Source: Sphingopyxis sp.
GTDB taxonomy: Bacteria > Pseudomonadota > Alphaproteobacteria > Sphingomonadales > Sphingomonadaceae
Direction: 5' to 3'
Length of the DNA stretch: 44,395 nt
Assembly: GCA_017745175.1 (NCBI GenBank)
Contig: JAGHZY010000001.1
Location: 172,827-217,221, forward strand
Shown in pieces: positions 1 through 8,139 of the stretch. The notes under the pieces were generated by a model that worked only from the letters and a program-made list of their open reading frames with translations, did no database searches and was not told where the DNA came from. Numbering within the stretch: position 1 is the stretch's first letter; each line of letters begins with the position of its first letter. The position numbers and the translations under genes are program-made.

Positions 1-323
1 TCCTTGCCGAGCAGGTACATATTGCCCTCGTCGGGCGCCATCGTGTTGCACGCGAGCGGACCCAGCGGCGACAGACCGCTCCTGATCAGCACCACCGCGG
101 TCTCGCGCTGGTTCAGATGGCTGCCGTCGTCGAGGATGTGCGGGGTCAGCACACCCGCGGCGCGCGCATGCTCACGCATCTCCATCACCAGCTCGTCGGT
201 CGGCGCGCCATGATGATCGCGGCGCGGGTCGCTCTCGTAAGGGATGATCGTTTCGCGAACAAACGCCTCGACCTTTTCGGCAATGGAAAGCGCACGATCC
301 GATATGCCTTCACTTGCCGTCAT
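1..323 (-). CDS. acyl-CoA dehydrogenase, N-terminal part (gene runs off the left edge)
   Basis: Reading leftward from an ATG at 321-323 gives 107 codons with no stop, so the 3' part lies outside the window. An AAGGGA ribosome site stands a few bases before the ATG. The start MTASEGISDRALSIAEKVEA, followed by a helical stretch with VREHAR-like and SGLSPLGP segments and ending near NTMAPDEGNMYLLGK, looks like the N-terminal helical domain of flavin-dependent acyl-CoA dehydrogenases of the ACAD10/11-like subgroup, which oxidise acyl-CoA thioesters at the alpha-beta bond. The catalytic and FAD-binding parts are not visible. It is divergent from the nitronate monooxygenase gene and probably shares its regulatory gap, which carries a MerR-like dyad. 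Identity is inferred from the fragment only. Confidence 0.75.
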   Translation of the reverse strand, partial: MTASEGISDRALSIAEKVEAFVRETIIPYESDPRRDHHGAPTDELVMEMREHARAAGVLTPHILDDGSHLNQRETAVVLIRSGLSPLGPLACNTMAPDEGNMYLLGK

Positions 324-368
324 TCCGATTCCCTTCGCTATCTAAGTTTCTTTCCAGTCAACCCGACG

Positions 369-384
369 TTGACGTAAGCGTCAA
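369..384. promoter_or_regulatory. perfect dyad TTGACG-TAAG-CGTCAA in a divergent promoter region
   Basis: Six-base arms TTGACG and CGTCAA flank TAAG between the acyl-CoA dehydrogenase start (323) and the nitronate monooxygenase start (445). The form resembles operators of MerR-family regulators of acyl-CoA/branched-chain catabolism such as LiuR. That attribution is inference; no regulator gene is seen beside it. Confidence 0.5.
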
Positions 385-417
385 GTTATTTCATGGATGA
401 TCGCGAAGATGCCGTAA

Positions 418-1425
<1,008 letters not shown>

Positions 1426-1499
1426 TACGCCTCACCGCTGGCGCCGTGCGCCGGCATTCGATATGATCCGATTCTTCGCAATCTGACCGTATCGAAGCC

Positions 1500-1523
1500 C
1501 GCCGGCGTCAACGCCCGCCGGCG
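1500..1523 (+). promoter_or_regulatory. leader hairpin ahead of the TTG-start fusion gene
   Basis: Two copies of the self-complementary octamer CGCCGGCG (1500-1507 and 1516-1523) are separated by 8 bases, giving an 8-bp GC stem. It ends 5 bases before the AAGGGGG ribosome site of the gene at 1539. It may modulate translation or end the upstream transcript; no T-tract follows. Confidence 0.35.
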
Positions 1524-1538
1524 CGGCAAGGGGGATGT

Positions 1539-2621
1539 TTGAGCTTCATCGAATATAAGGGTTTCGGCGGCGTCCTTCTGGCTGCCGACATGCTGGGCGA
1601 CGAAAACGACCCGGCGGTACTCCTCGTCCCCGATATCGGACAGGACCGGACGGCATGGCGCGAGGTGGCCGAGGCGCTCGTGCTTTCGGGCCGCCGCGTC
1701 GTGAACCTCGACCTGCGCAGCGGCGGCGAGCTGACACCGCATGGCGAAGATCTGCGCGCCGTGCTGGCGCAAATGGGATCACGCCCCGTGGTCGTCGCCG
1801 CCGGGCGTGGGAGCTGGATCGCAACGCGCGCGCTGGCACTCGACGGGGCGCATCTCGCCGCCGGACTTGTTCTCGTCGACATGCCCGTCGACGACGATGC
1901 GATTGCCGGCGGAGTCGCGGCGCGCCTGACGCTTCCCACGCTCGTCGTGCGCGGCGGCTTCGCACCCGCACAATGCAGCGCCGTTAGCGACGCCTTCAAC
2001 GCCGCGCTGCCGATCGGCGAGAGCGCCGATATCAACGAATGCGATCTTGAGCTTGCGTCGGATCGCAGGGAAGCGCTGCTCGGCCAGCTTCTCGAATTTC
2101 TCGAACGGCGCCAGCCGCGCGAGGCGATGGAATTCAAGGCCGGGTCCGATCCGCGCACGCTGCGCGACGCAATGGGCTGCTTCGCGACCGGCATCACGAT
2201 CGTCACCGCGCTCGACGCCGAAGGGATGCCGACCGGTCTGACCGCGAACAGCTTCACCTCGGTGTCGCTCGATCCGCCGCTGCTGCTCGTCTGCATAGCA
2301 AATACGGCAGGAACCGCGCCGACCCTCCGCGAGGCGAAGCATTTCGGCGTCAATGTCCTTCAGATCGGCCAGCAGCCGACGTCGAACCGCTTCGCCGCGA
2401 AGGGCGCGGATCGTTTCGCGAACCAGCCTTGGGCGCCGGGGCAGACCGGCGTACCCTTGCTGGGGGGATCGCTCGTCTCGTTCGAATGCCAGCGCGAATC
2501 GCTACACGAGGCCGGCGACCATTTCATTCTCATCGGCCGGGTGGTGCGGGCGCAGTTCGAACCACATCGCGACCCGTTGCTCTATTTCCGCGGCAAGTAT
2601 CGGCGGCTGCATTTTGCCTGA
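1539..2621 (+). CDS. fusion of degenerate alpha/beta-hydrolase domain and flavin reductase
   Basis: 360 aa from a TTG codon; AAGGGGG stands about 5 bases upstream and the nearby ATG at 1535 is in another frame with a stop after 7 codons. Residues 1-190 follow an alpha/beta-hydrolase pattern (VLLVPDIGQDRTAW, then VVVAAGRGSW where GxSxG should be). The HG oxyanion motif, nucleophile serine and acid/His positions all look lost. From Met197 (MEFKAGSDPRTLRDAMGCFATGI) to the end is a complete HpaC/flavin-reductase-like domain (ANSFTSVSLDPPLLLVCI, NVLQIGQQ, and a late GDHFILIGRV segment) that binds FMN or FAD and supplies reduced flavin using NAD(P)H. A Met with GAGG close before it sits exactly at the domain junction. 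The partner oxygenase is not visible; nitronate monooxygenase next door does not normally need one. Confidence 0.85.
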   Translation: MSFIEYKGFGGVLLAADMLGDENDPAVLLVPDIGQDRTAWREVAEALVLSGRRVVNLDLRSGGELTPHGEDLRAVLAQMGSRPVVVAAGRGSWIATRALALDGAHLAAGLVLVDMPVDDDAIAGGVAARLTLPTLVVRGGFAPAQCSAVSDAFNAALPIGESADINECDLELASDRREALLGQLLEFLERRQPREAMEFKAGSDPRTLRDAMGCFATGITIVTALDAEGMPTGLTANSFTSVSLDPPLLLVCIANTAGTAPTLREAKHFGVNVLQIGQQPTSNRFAAKGADRFANQPWAPGQTGVPLLGGSLVSFECQRESLHEAGDHFILIGRVVRAQFEPHRDPLLYFRGKYRRLHFA

Positions 2622-2679
2622 GCAGCGGGCCCGAAAGGCCGACGCGGGCGTCAGCCTCAGCTCATCGATCGACGGCGAT

Positions 2680-2703
2680 TCAAGGGGCCGGTCAAGGGGC
2701 CGG
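2680..2703. repeat. 12-bp perfect tandem repeat (2 copies)
   Basis: TCAAGGGGCCGG occurs twice head to tail (2680-2691 and 2692-2703) in the 252-base gap between the flavin-reductase fusion and the MFS gene. No function is evident; it may reflect slippage. Confidence 0.8.
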
Positions 2704-2736
2704 TGGGCCTGACGCGCACCCCGCGCCCCGCGGTTG

Positions 2737-2756
2737 GCTGCACGAGTTCGTGCAGC
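2737..2756. promoter_or_regulatory. 20-bp near-continuous dyad upstream of the sugar porter operon
   Basis: Arms GCTGCACGA and TCGTGCAGC (9 bases each) flank GT. A second, smaller dyad CACGA-N6-TCGTG (2756-2771) follows directly. It could be an operator for the operon starting at 2874 or the terminator stem of the upstream gene; the lack of a T-tract and the position favour an operator. Confidence 0.45.
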
Positions 2757-2789
2757 ACGAAATGACTCGTGTTGATCTATATTGATTGC

Positions 2790-2801
2790 TATTGATCAAT
2801 A
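2790..2801. promoter_or_regulatory. AT-rich 12-bp palindrome TATTGATCAATA
   Basis: A perfect palindrome in a locally AT-rich stretch (2771-2802) that also holds three ATTGAT/TTGATC half-sites. It lies about 75 bases before the MFS start codon, where a promoter is expected. A regulator binding site is a reasonable reading but unproven. Confidence 0.4.
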
Positions 2802-2873
2802 AGTGAGCGAAATATCCTTCAGCGAGACTCGCCGCAAAATGTGAAAGCCGGCACGCGACGCGAGGGAGGGCGA

Positions 2874-4169
2874 ATGACACTGGAGACCGTAGCCGCCGGA
2901 TCGATATTGCCCGTCCGACCACGGCCGGCGACCAATCCCTGGTGGGCAGGGACCGTCGCAGGCATGGCGTCCTACATCGATGCGGCCGCGATCACGGCCT
3001 TCAGCGCCAGCCTCGTCATCTTCGAAAGGCTGCTCGGTCTTTCGGCTGGCGAGGTCGGCATCGCGGCGAGCACCCTGACGCTGGCGATGGCGCTCGGCGC
3101 CGCCGTGGGCGGCCGCCTCGGCGACCGGTTCGGTCGCCGACCCGTGTTCGTGATCACGATGATTTTCATTATCGGCGGCGCGCTGACGCTCATGACGGCA
3201 CAGGACTTTACCGCAATCTTTCTCGGCGTCGGCATCATGGGTTTCGCGATCGGCGCCGATCTTCCCGTATCACTCGCGACAATTTCCGAGGCAGCGGACG
3301 ATGGGAATCGGGGGCGACTGCTCGGCTTTTCAAACCTCCTCTGGCTTGTCGGTATCGCCGCAAACGGAATTTGCGTGGCGCTTTTCGGCGATCTCGGCCG
3401 CGATGCGATCACCTTCATCTTCGGACATGTCGTTCTTGTTTCGGTGATCGTGCTTCTCGCACGACTGACGATCCCGGAATCGCAGCTTTGGCTCGATGCC
3501 CGCGCCGCGCGGCTGGCGGGCAACGACGCGCGAAAGGAAGAGCCGGTAAAGATATCGATCCTGTTTCGCGCGCCCTATCTCGTCCCTTTTCTCGGTCTCG
3601 CGGTCTTCTATGCCGGTACGGGCATCGTCGGGAACACCAACGGCCAATATCTGAGCTATATGATGGTGAAGGAAGCCGGTTTTACGGTGTCGTCGGCCGC
3701 GAAATTCTCGTTTCTGGCGCTTCCTCTCGTGCTTGTCGGTTTCCTGTGGTTCATGCGGATCGCCGACCGGCCCGTGCGCTTTCGCTATTTCCAGTTCGGG
3801 GCGGTGTGTTACGTGCTGATGCCGCTCGTGATCGCATGTTTCGGCTTTTCCGCGACGACGCTGGTCTTTGCGTTCATCCTGAACGCGATCGGCGCGTCCT
3901 TCGCCTTCGAGGGGATGTATCGCGTCTGGTCGCAGCAGTCCTTTCCGACGCTCGTACGCACGACCGCGCAGGGGACCATCATCGCGATCTCGCGCCTCGT
4001 CGCTGCGGCGACTGCGTCGGTGACACCGCTGCTCCTTCAGGAGATCGGCGTCCGCGCGCTTTACGGCTTTCTTGCCGTGACGACGTTCGTCGGCGTCGCC
4101 ACGGCATGGATCGTCTTTCGTTCGCACGACCAGCACAGCGAGTTCGAAGAGGCGCATTTTCACCCATGA
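2874..4169 (+). CDS. MFS transporter, sugar-porter-like
   Basis: 431 aa from the ATG at 2874, chosen because GGAGGG precedes it; a GTG at 2841 would add 11 residues without a better ribosome site. The protein has about twelve hydrophobic segments. It carries the cytoplasmic loop 2-3 signature GGRLGDRFGRRP and a PESQLWL segment after the sixth helix, which resembles the PESxRWL mark of sugar porters, so it is an inner-membrane secondary carrier. Its stop overlaps the start of the esterase gene (ATGA at 4166-4169), and a GH78 rhamnosidase follows. This makes a rhamnoside or its sugar/aglycone the likely cargo. The substrate is inferred from neighbours only. Confidence 0.85.
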   Translation: MTLETVAAGSILPVRPRPATNPWWAGTVAGMASYIDAAAITAFSASLVIFERLLGLSAGEVGIAASTLTLAMALGAAVGGRLGDRFGRRPVFVITMIFIIGGALTLMTAQDFTAIFLGVGIMGFAIGADLPVSLATISEAADDGNRGRLLGFSNLLWLVGIAANGICVALFGDLGRDAITFIFGHVVLVSVIVLLARLTIPESQLWLDARAARLAGNDARKEEPVKISILFRAPYLVPFLGLAVFYAGTGIVGNTNGQYLSYMMVKEAGFTVSSAAKFSFLALPLVLVGFLWFMRIADRPVRFRYFQFGAVCYVLMPLVIACFGFSATTLVFAFILNAIGASFAFEGMYRVWSQQSFPTLVRTTAQGTIIAISRLVAAATASVTPLLLQEIGVRALYGFLAVTTFVGVATAWIVFRSHDQHSEFEEAHFHP

Positions 4170-5098
4170 CGCCGCCGCCGGATCGGGCGCAGGGCCGGAC
4201 GAGCTGGCGACACAGGCTGGTCGTCGTGGTGGCGCGACTGGCGCGGATCGGGCACAGGTCCGCGGGCAAGCTTGTCCGGCTTGCAGAGGCAACGGCAGCT
4301 TCGGCGGGCGCGCCCCTCCCGGCTCCCGCGCCGCCACCCGCCAGTCTGGCCGGCGTAACGGCGTCGCTCGACCATTTCGGCGAATGGCCGGTCTGGCGTC
4401 TCGAGCCCGAGGGCGGAACGACGCGCGCGCAGACGCTCGTCTATTTTCACGGCGGCGCTTACGTGGCCCAGATGGCGAGCTTTCAGTGGACCTGGATTGC
4501 GGCGCTGACGCGCGAGCTTGGCTGCCGTGTGCTTGTCCCCCTCTACCCCCTTGCACCACGCGGGACGGCGGCGACCGTCATTCCGCGGGCCGCCGACCTT
4601 GTCGCGCAGGCGTCGGCGCCGGGCGATCCCGTTTCGGTCATCGGCGACTCGGCGGGCGGCGGGCTGGCGCTCGCCGCGACGCAGGAACTCGTCCGCCGTG
4701 GCGGCGCGCAACCGGCGCATCTGCTCCTGGTCGCTCCCTGGCTCGATGCCACGCTGTCCGATCCCCGGTCCCTGTCGATCGATGACCCATTGATGACGGT
4801 TGAGTCGCTGCGCTGGTGCGGCCTGCAATGGGCAGGAGATCTCGATCCGGTGGACGCACGGGTCAGCCCGCTGTTCGCCGGCATGGGCGGATTGCCCCCG
4901 GTCACCATCTTCGCGGGCACGCGCGACATTCTTTACCCCGACACCGCCCGTCTCGAGCAGCGGAGCCGCGAGGAGGGGCTGTCGATGACATTCATCATTG
5001 CGCCGGGGCTCGTGCACGGCTGGCCCGTTCTCACCTTCCTTCCCGAGGCGCGCGATGCGCTGCCGAGCATCGCCAGAATATTGGGCGGATCCGAATGA
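4166..5098 (+). CDS. alpha/beta-hydrolase esterase, HSL family
   Basis: 310 aa, start ATG overlapping the MFS stop and stop TGA overlapping the rhamnosidase start, so all three are translationally coupled. Hormone-sensitive-lipase family marks are YFHGGAYVAQ (oxyanion hole), GDSAGGG (nucleophile Ser), GTRDILYPD (acid Asp) and APGLVHGWP (His), in the right order. The enzyme should cleave a carboxylic ester. An N-terminal stretch with basic residues and a short hydrophobic run (LVVVVARLARIG) is not a convincing signal peptide. Beside a rhamnosidase, the expected job is removing an acyl group from a rhamnoside; a paralogous esterase occupies the same position in the opposing operon at 12138-13154. 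Confidence 0.88.
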   Translation: MTPPPDRAQGRTSWRHRLVVVVARLARIGHRSAGKLVRLAEATAASAGAPLPAPAPPPASLAGVTASLDHFGEWPVWRLEPEGGTTRAQTLVYFHGGAYVAQMASFQWTWIAALTRELGCRVLVPLYPLAPRGTAATVIPRAADLVAQASAPGDPVSVIGDSAGGGLALAATQELVRRGGAQPAHLLLVAPWLDATLSDPRSLSIDDPLMTVESLRWCGLQWAGDLDPVDARVSPLFAGMGGLPPVTIFAGTRDILYPDTARLEQRSREEGLSMTFIIAPGLVHGWPVLTFLPEARDALPSIARILGGSE

Positions 5099-7383
5099 GC
5101 GGACGCTTCGACATCGACGCCCCGCTACCCTGTACCGGAAAGATGCTCGCCGCGCCCGTCGCGATCGGGACGGCGCCGCGACTGAGAACCGAATTCGAAC
5201 TGGATCGGGGGCATGGCAAGGTCGTGGAGGCAATATTGCTGCTGTCTGCCTTGGGGGTTGTCGAGGCATGGCTGAACGGCGCGGCGGTCAATGACGACCT
5301 TCTCGCGCCGGGGTGGACCTCCTACGAATGGCGCGTGCGCTACACGGTGAACGACGTGACCGGTCTGATGTCGGAGGGGGCGAATGCGATCGCCCTTCAG
5401 CTCGGCGACGGCTGGTATGCGACACCGCTCTTCGTCCCGCCGCACGCGAGATATGGCGAGCGGCCAGCCGGCTTTGCCGAGCTTCATATCCGGTTTTCCG
5501 ACGGACACAGCCAGATCGTGGCGACGAACGGCGACTGGTCCGTCGGCGCGAGTCCGATCGCCCGATCGAATATTTACGACGGCCAGTCGATCGATGCGCG
5601 GCTTTCGGGCGCCGACTGGCTCCAACCGGGTTTCACGGCGGAGGGATGGCTATCCCCCGAAGTGGTCGCGTTCGACACCGGCAAATTCGACCGGCAGTTC
5701 GGCCCTTCGGTACAGCGTATCGAGCGGCTTGCGCCCGTGCGCCTGTGGACATCGCCCTCCGGAAAACTTCTGGTCGACTTCGGTCAGAATCTTGTCGGCT
5801 GGCTCAGCGTCAGGGTGAGGGGCGCCGCAGGCGACACGCTGACGATCCGCCATGCCGAGGTTCTCGAAAATGAGGAGCTTGGCGTGCGACCGCTCCGCTC
5901 GGCGAGAGCGACCGACATCTATACGCTCGGTGGCGAAGAGGATCTGTTCGAACCGACACTCGTCTTTCACGGTTTCCGTTATGCCGAAATCGACGGCTGG
6001 CCGGGCGGAATCGAAGCGCTGGCACGCGATGGCGGCGTCGACGCCGTTGTCATCGGCTCGGACATGAAACGGACGGGCTGGTTCCGCTGTTCGAACGATG
6101 ATCTCAACCGGCTTCATGACAACGTCGTATGGAGTACCCGGGGCAATTTCGTCAGTGTGCCCACCGACTGCCCGCAACGCGACGAGCGGCTCGGCTGGAC
6201 CGGCGACATCGCGGTTTTCGCGCCGACCGCAGCCTTTCTTTTCGATGTCGGGGACTTTCTGCGCGAATGGCTCCGCGACGTCGGGGTCGAACAGGCGCAT
6301 CGCGATGGCCTCGTGCCGTGGGTCGTCCCGGACATTCTCAAATATTTCGATGACCGCCCCCTGTTCAGGATGGTCGATACGACGGCGATCTGGTCCGATG
6401 CCGTGGTATGGGTTCCGCGCGCCATCTGGGATGCATATGGCGACAAACGCGTGCTCGCCGAGACATTCGACGCGCAGGTCGCGCATGTAAATCGCGCGTG
6501 GTCGCAGCTATCGAGCCGCGGCGTCTGGGAAGGCCGCTTCCAGTTCGGGGACTGGCTCGATCCTGAGGCTCCGCCGGAAAACCCCCTCGCGGCAAAGGCC
6601 GACGCGGGCGTCGTCGCGACGATCAGCCTGTATCGTTCGCTGCGCTTCGTTGCCGAGGCGGCCGCCATTCTCGGCCGGGATGAAGCAGCCGGGTTTGCCG
6701 GGAAAGCGGAGGTTCTGCGCCGCTGCTTCCATGACGCTTATGTCGAGGGCGGGCGGATCGAGAGCGATTGCACGACCGTTTATGCGATGGCCATTGTCTT
6801 CGGCATTCTCGACGCAGCCGACATCGCAGTCGCCGGCGAACGGCTCGCCGTTCTGGCACGAGCCTCGGGTCACCGGATCAGCACCGGATTTGCGGGCACG
6901 CCCTATATCTGCGAGGCGCTCACCCGGACGGGGCATCTCGACGACGCCTATGCGATGCTGCTCGAAACCGGATGCCCGTCGTGGCTCTATCCGGTGAGGA
7001 TGGGCGCGACGACGATCTGGGAACGCTGGGACTCGATGCTCGCCGATGGTTCGATCAACCCCGGCCAGATGACGAGCTTCAACCATTATGCGCTCGGCGC
7101 AATCGCCGACTGGATGCACCGGACGATCGGCGGCATCGCGCCGCTGTCGGCTGTCGACGGACGCTATAGCGTCGCGCCGCAACCGGGCGGAGGGTTGACC
7201 TGGGCCGAAACGGCGTGGGCGACACGGCAGGGGCTGCTTCGTGTGCGCTGGGATATGGGGGCCGCCGGGTTCAGGGTCGAACTCACCGTGCCCGCAGGCG
7301 CGTCCGTCGAACTCGCGCTTCCCGGGCGCGCCGCCGAACAGCTTGCCGCGGGTTTCCACACGCGTGCCGTGCCGGCTGCCTAG
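5095..7383 (+). CDS. alpha-L-rhamnosidase, GH78 family (first copy)
   Basis: 762 aa. The order fits GH78: N-terminal beta-sandwich carbohydrate-binding region (WLNGAAVNDDLLAPGWTSYE), a further beta domain, then the (alpha/alpha)6 barrel from about residue 330 and a C-terminal beta domain. The general-acid motif DCPQRDERLGW holds Glu364 and the general-base motif TTIWERWDS holds Glu643; TTAIWSDAVVWVPRAIW and MTSFNHYALGAIADWM are also typical. It releases terminal alpha-L-rhamnose from glycosides with inversion. There is no signal peptide, so the substrate must be imported first. The gene ends in a TAG that shares CTAG with the stop of the convergent tetR gene. Confidence 0.93.
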   Translation: MSGRFDIDAPLPCTGKMLAAPVAIGTAPRLRTEFELDRGHGKVVEAILLLSALGVVEAWLNGAAVNDDLLAPGWTSYEWRVRYTVNDVTGLMSEGANAIALQLGDGWYATPLFVPPHARYGERPAGFAELHIRFSDGHSQIVATNGDWSVGASPIARSNIYDGQSIDARLSGADWLQPGFTAEGWLSPEVVAFDTGKFDRQFGPSVQRIERLAPVRLWTSPSGKLLVDFGQNLVGWLSVRVRGAAGDTLTIRHAEVLENEELGVRPLRSARATDIYTLGGEEDLFEPTLVFHGFRYAEIDGWPGGIEALARDGGVDAVVIGSDMKRTGWFRCSNDDLNRLHDNVVWSTRGNFVSVPTDCPQRDERLGWTGDIAVFAPTAAFLFDVGDFLREWLRDVGVEQAHRDGLVPWVVPDILKYFDDRPLFRMVDTTAIWSDAVVWVPRAIWDAYGDKRVLAETFDAQVAHVNRAWSQLSSRGVWEGRFQFGDWLDPEAPPENPLAAKADAGVVATISLYRSLRFVAEAAAILGRDEAAGFAGKAEVLRRCFHDAYVEGGRIESDCTTVYAMAIVFGILDAADIAVAGERLAVLARASGHRISTGFAGTPYICEALTRTGHLDDAYAMLLETGCPSWLYPVRMGATTIWERWDSMLADGSINPGQMTSFNHYALGAIADWMHRTIGGIAPLSAVDGRYSVAPQPGGGLTWAETAWATRQGLLRVRWDMGAAGFRVELTVPAGASVELALPGRAAEQLAAGFHTRAVPAA

Positions 7384-8027
7384 CCACGGTTTCGCGCGAT
7401 ATTCAGCTGACCGAAGAGTTCCATGAGATAGGCGACGCTCGCTTCGGTGTCGGCTTCTTCGCCCTGCACGAGTTCGGTGATGGCAAGTCCGCGAAACGCG
7501 GCGACGAACACGCGCATGATGATCGCGAGATTGGGCGGCGGCTCGATCCCCAGCTCGGCATAATAGCCCCTGAGCCCGCTCAGGACCCTGTGCTCGATAT
7601 TGCTTTCTGCCGTGCGAAGCTTCGCGCTGAGGTCGGGGTCCGCGCGCGCCGCGAGCAATATCTCGTCGACGGCGATTCCCGGTTCACGCAACATCCCCGA
7701 AAGGACATGCCGGGGGAGTTCTTTCAGATAGGCTTCGGTCCCGATGCGTTTGCGCGTTTCCTCGATCACGCGCGCTTCCTCGAGATGGACCGCGTCGCGC
7801 ACCGCGACCATCAGGTCTGCCTTGCTGGCGAAGTGATAGGAAATGATACCGCGGCTGACCCCGGCTTCCTTCGCGACCACCGCGATCGTGACCGCGCTGT
7901 AGCCCATCCGGTACAGGCAATTGATCGTGGCTTCGAGGATGCGCCGCCGCGTATCCGCCGTCCGGTCCTCCTGCTTGCGACGGACGGGAGTGGCGCGTTT
8001 CGGGGTGTGGGAAGAGGGTGAGGGCAT
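7380..8027 (-). CDS. TetR family transcriptional regulator
   Basis: 215 aa from the ATG at 8025-8027. The same frame is open to an ATG at 8108, but that extension is low-complexity. After a basic N-terminus (KRATPVRRKQEDRTADTRRR), residues of the helix-turn-helix read TIAVVAKEAGVSRGIISYHF, close to BetI-like TetR proteins; the rest is a helical ligand-binding domain. It lies 107 bases downstream of the GPH symporter on the same strand and at the meeting point of both rhamnoside operons, so it probably represses one or both. Its likely operator is the ACTGG-N8-CCAGT dyad before the TonB-dependent receptor gene. The ligand is unknown. Confidence 0.9.
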   Translation of the reverse strand: MPSPSSHTPKRATPVRRKQEDRTADTRRRILEATINCLYRMGYSAVTIAVVAKEAGVSRGIISYHFASKADLMVAVRDAVHLEEARVIEETRKRIGTEAYLKELPRHVLSGMLREPGIAVDEILLAARADPDLSAKLRTAESNIEHRVLSGLRGYYAELGIEPPPNLAIIMRVFVAAFRGLAITELVQGEEADTEASVAYLMELFGQLNIARNRG

Positions 8028-8041
8028 GCGCTCGCTTGGAA

Positions 8042-8139
8042 CCTGATCGTGAGTGGGAGGGGCGATGACTGGTCCGGCACGTAAGCACACCGCCTGTGGG
8101 GATGCCAACAGTTAGATTGGTGGCACAGGCACGATCAGG
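8042..8139. repeat. 10-bp inverted repeat bracketing the tetR leader
   Basis: CCTGATCGTG at 8042-8051 and its exact complement CACGATCAGG at 8130-8139 enclose most of the gap between the symporter stop and the tetR start. The second arm overlaps the symporter stop codon. It could pair in RNA or bind a dimeric regulator; chance is not excluded. Confidence 0.45.

Noticed and set aside
1535..1558. ATG-start 7-codon frame overlapping the TTG start
   Set aside because: It ends almost at once and is out of frame with the fusion gene; the ribosome site serves the TTG at 1539 better. A leader-peptide role cannot be shown.
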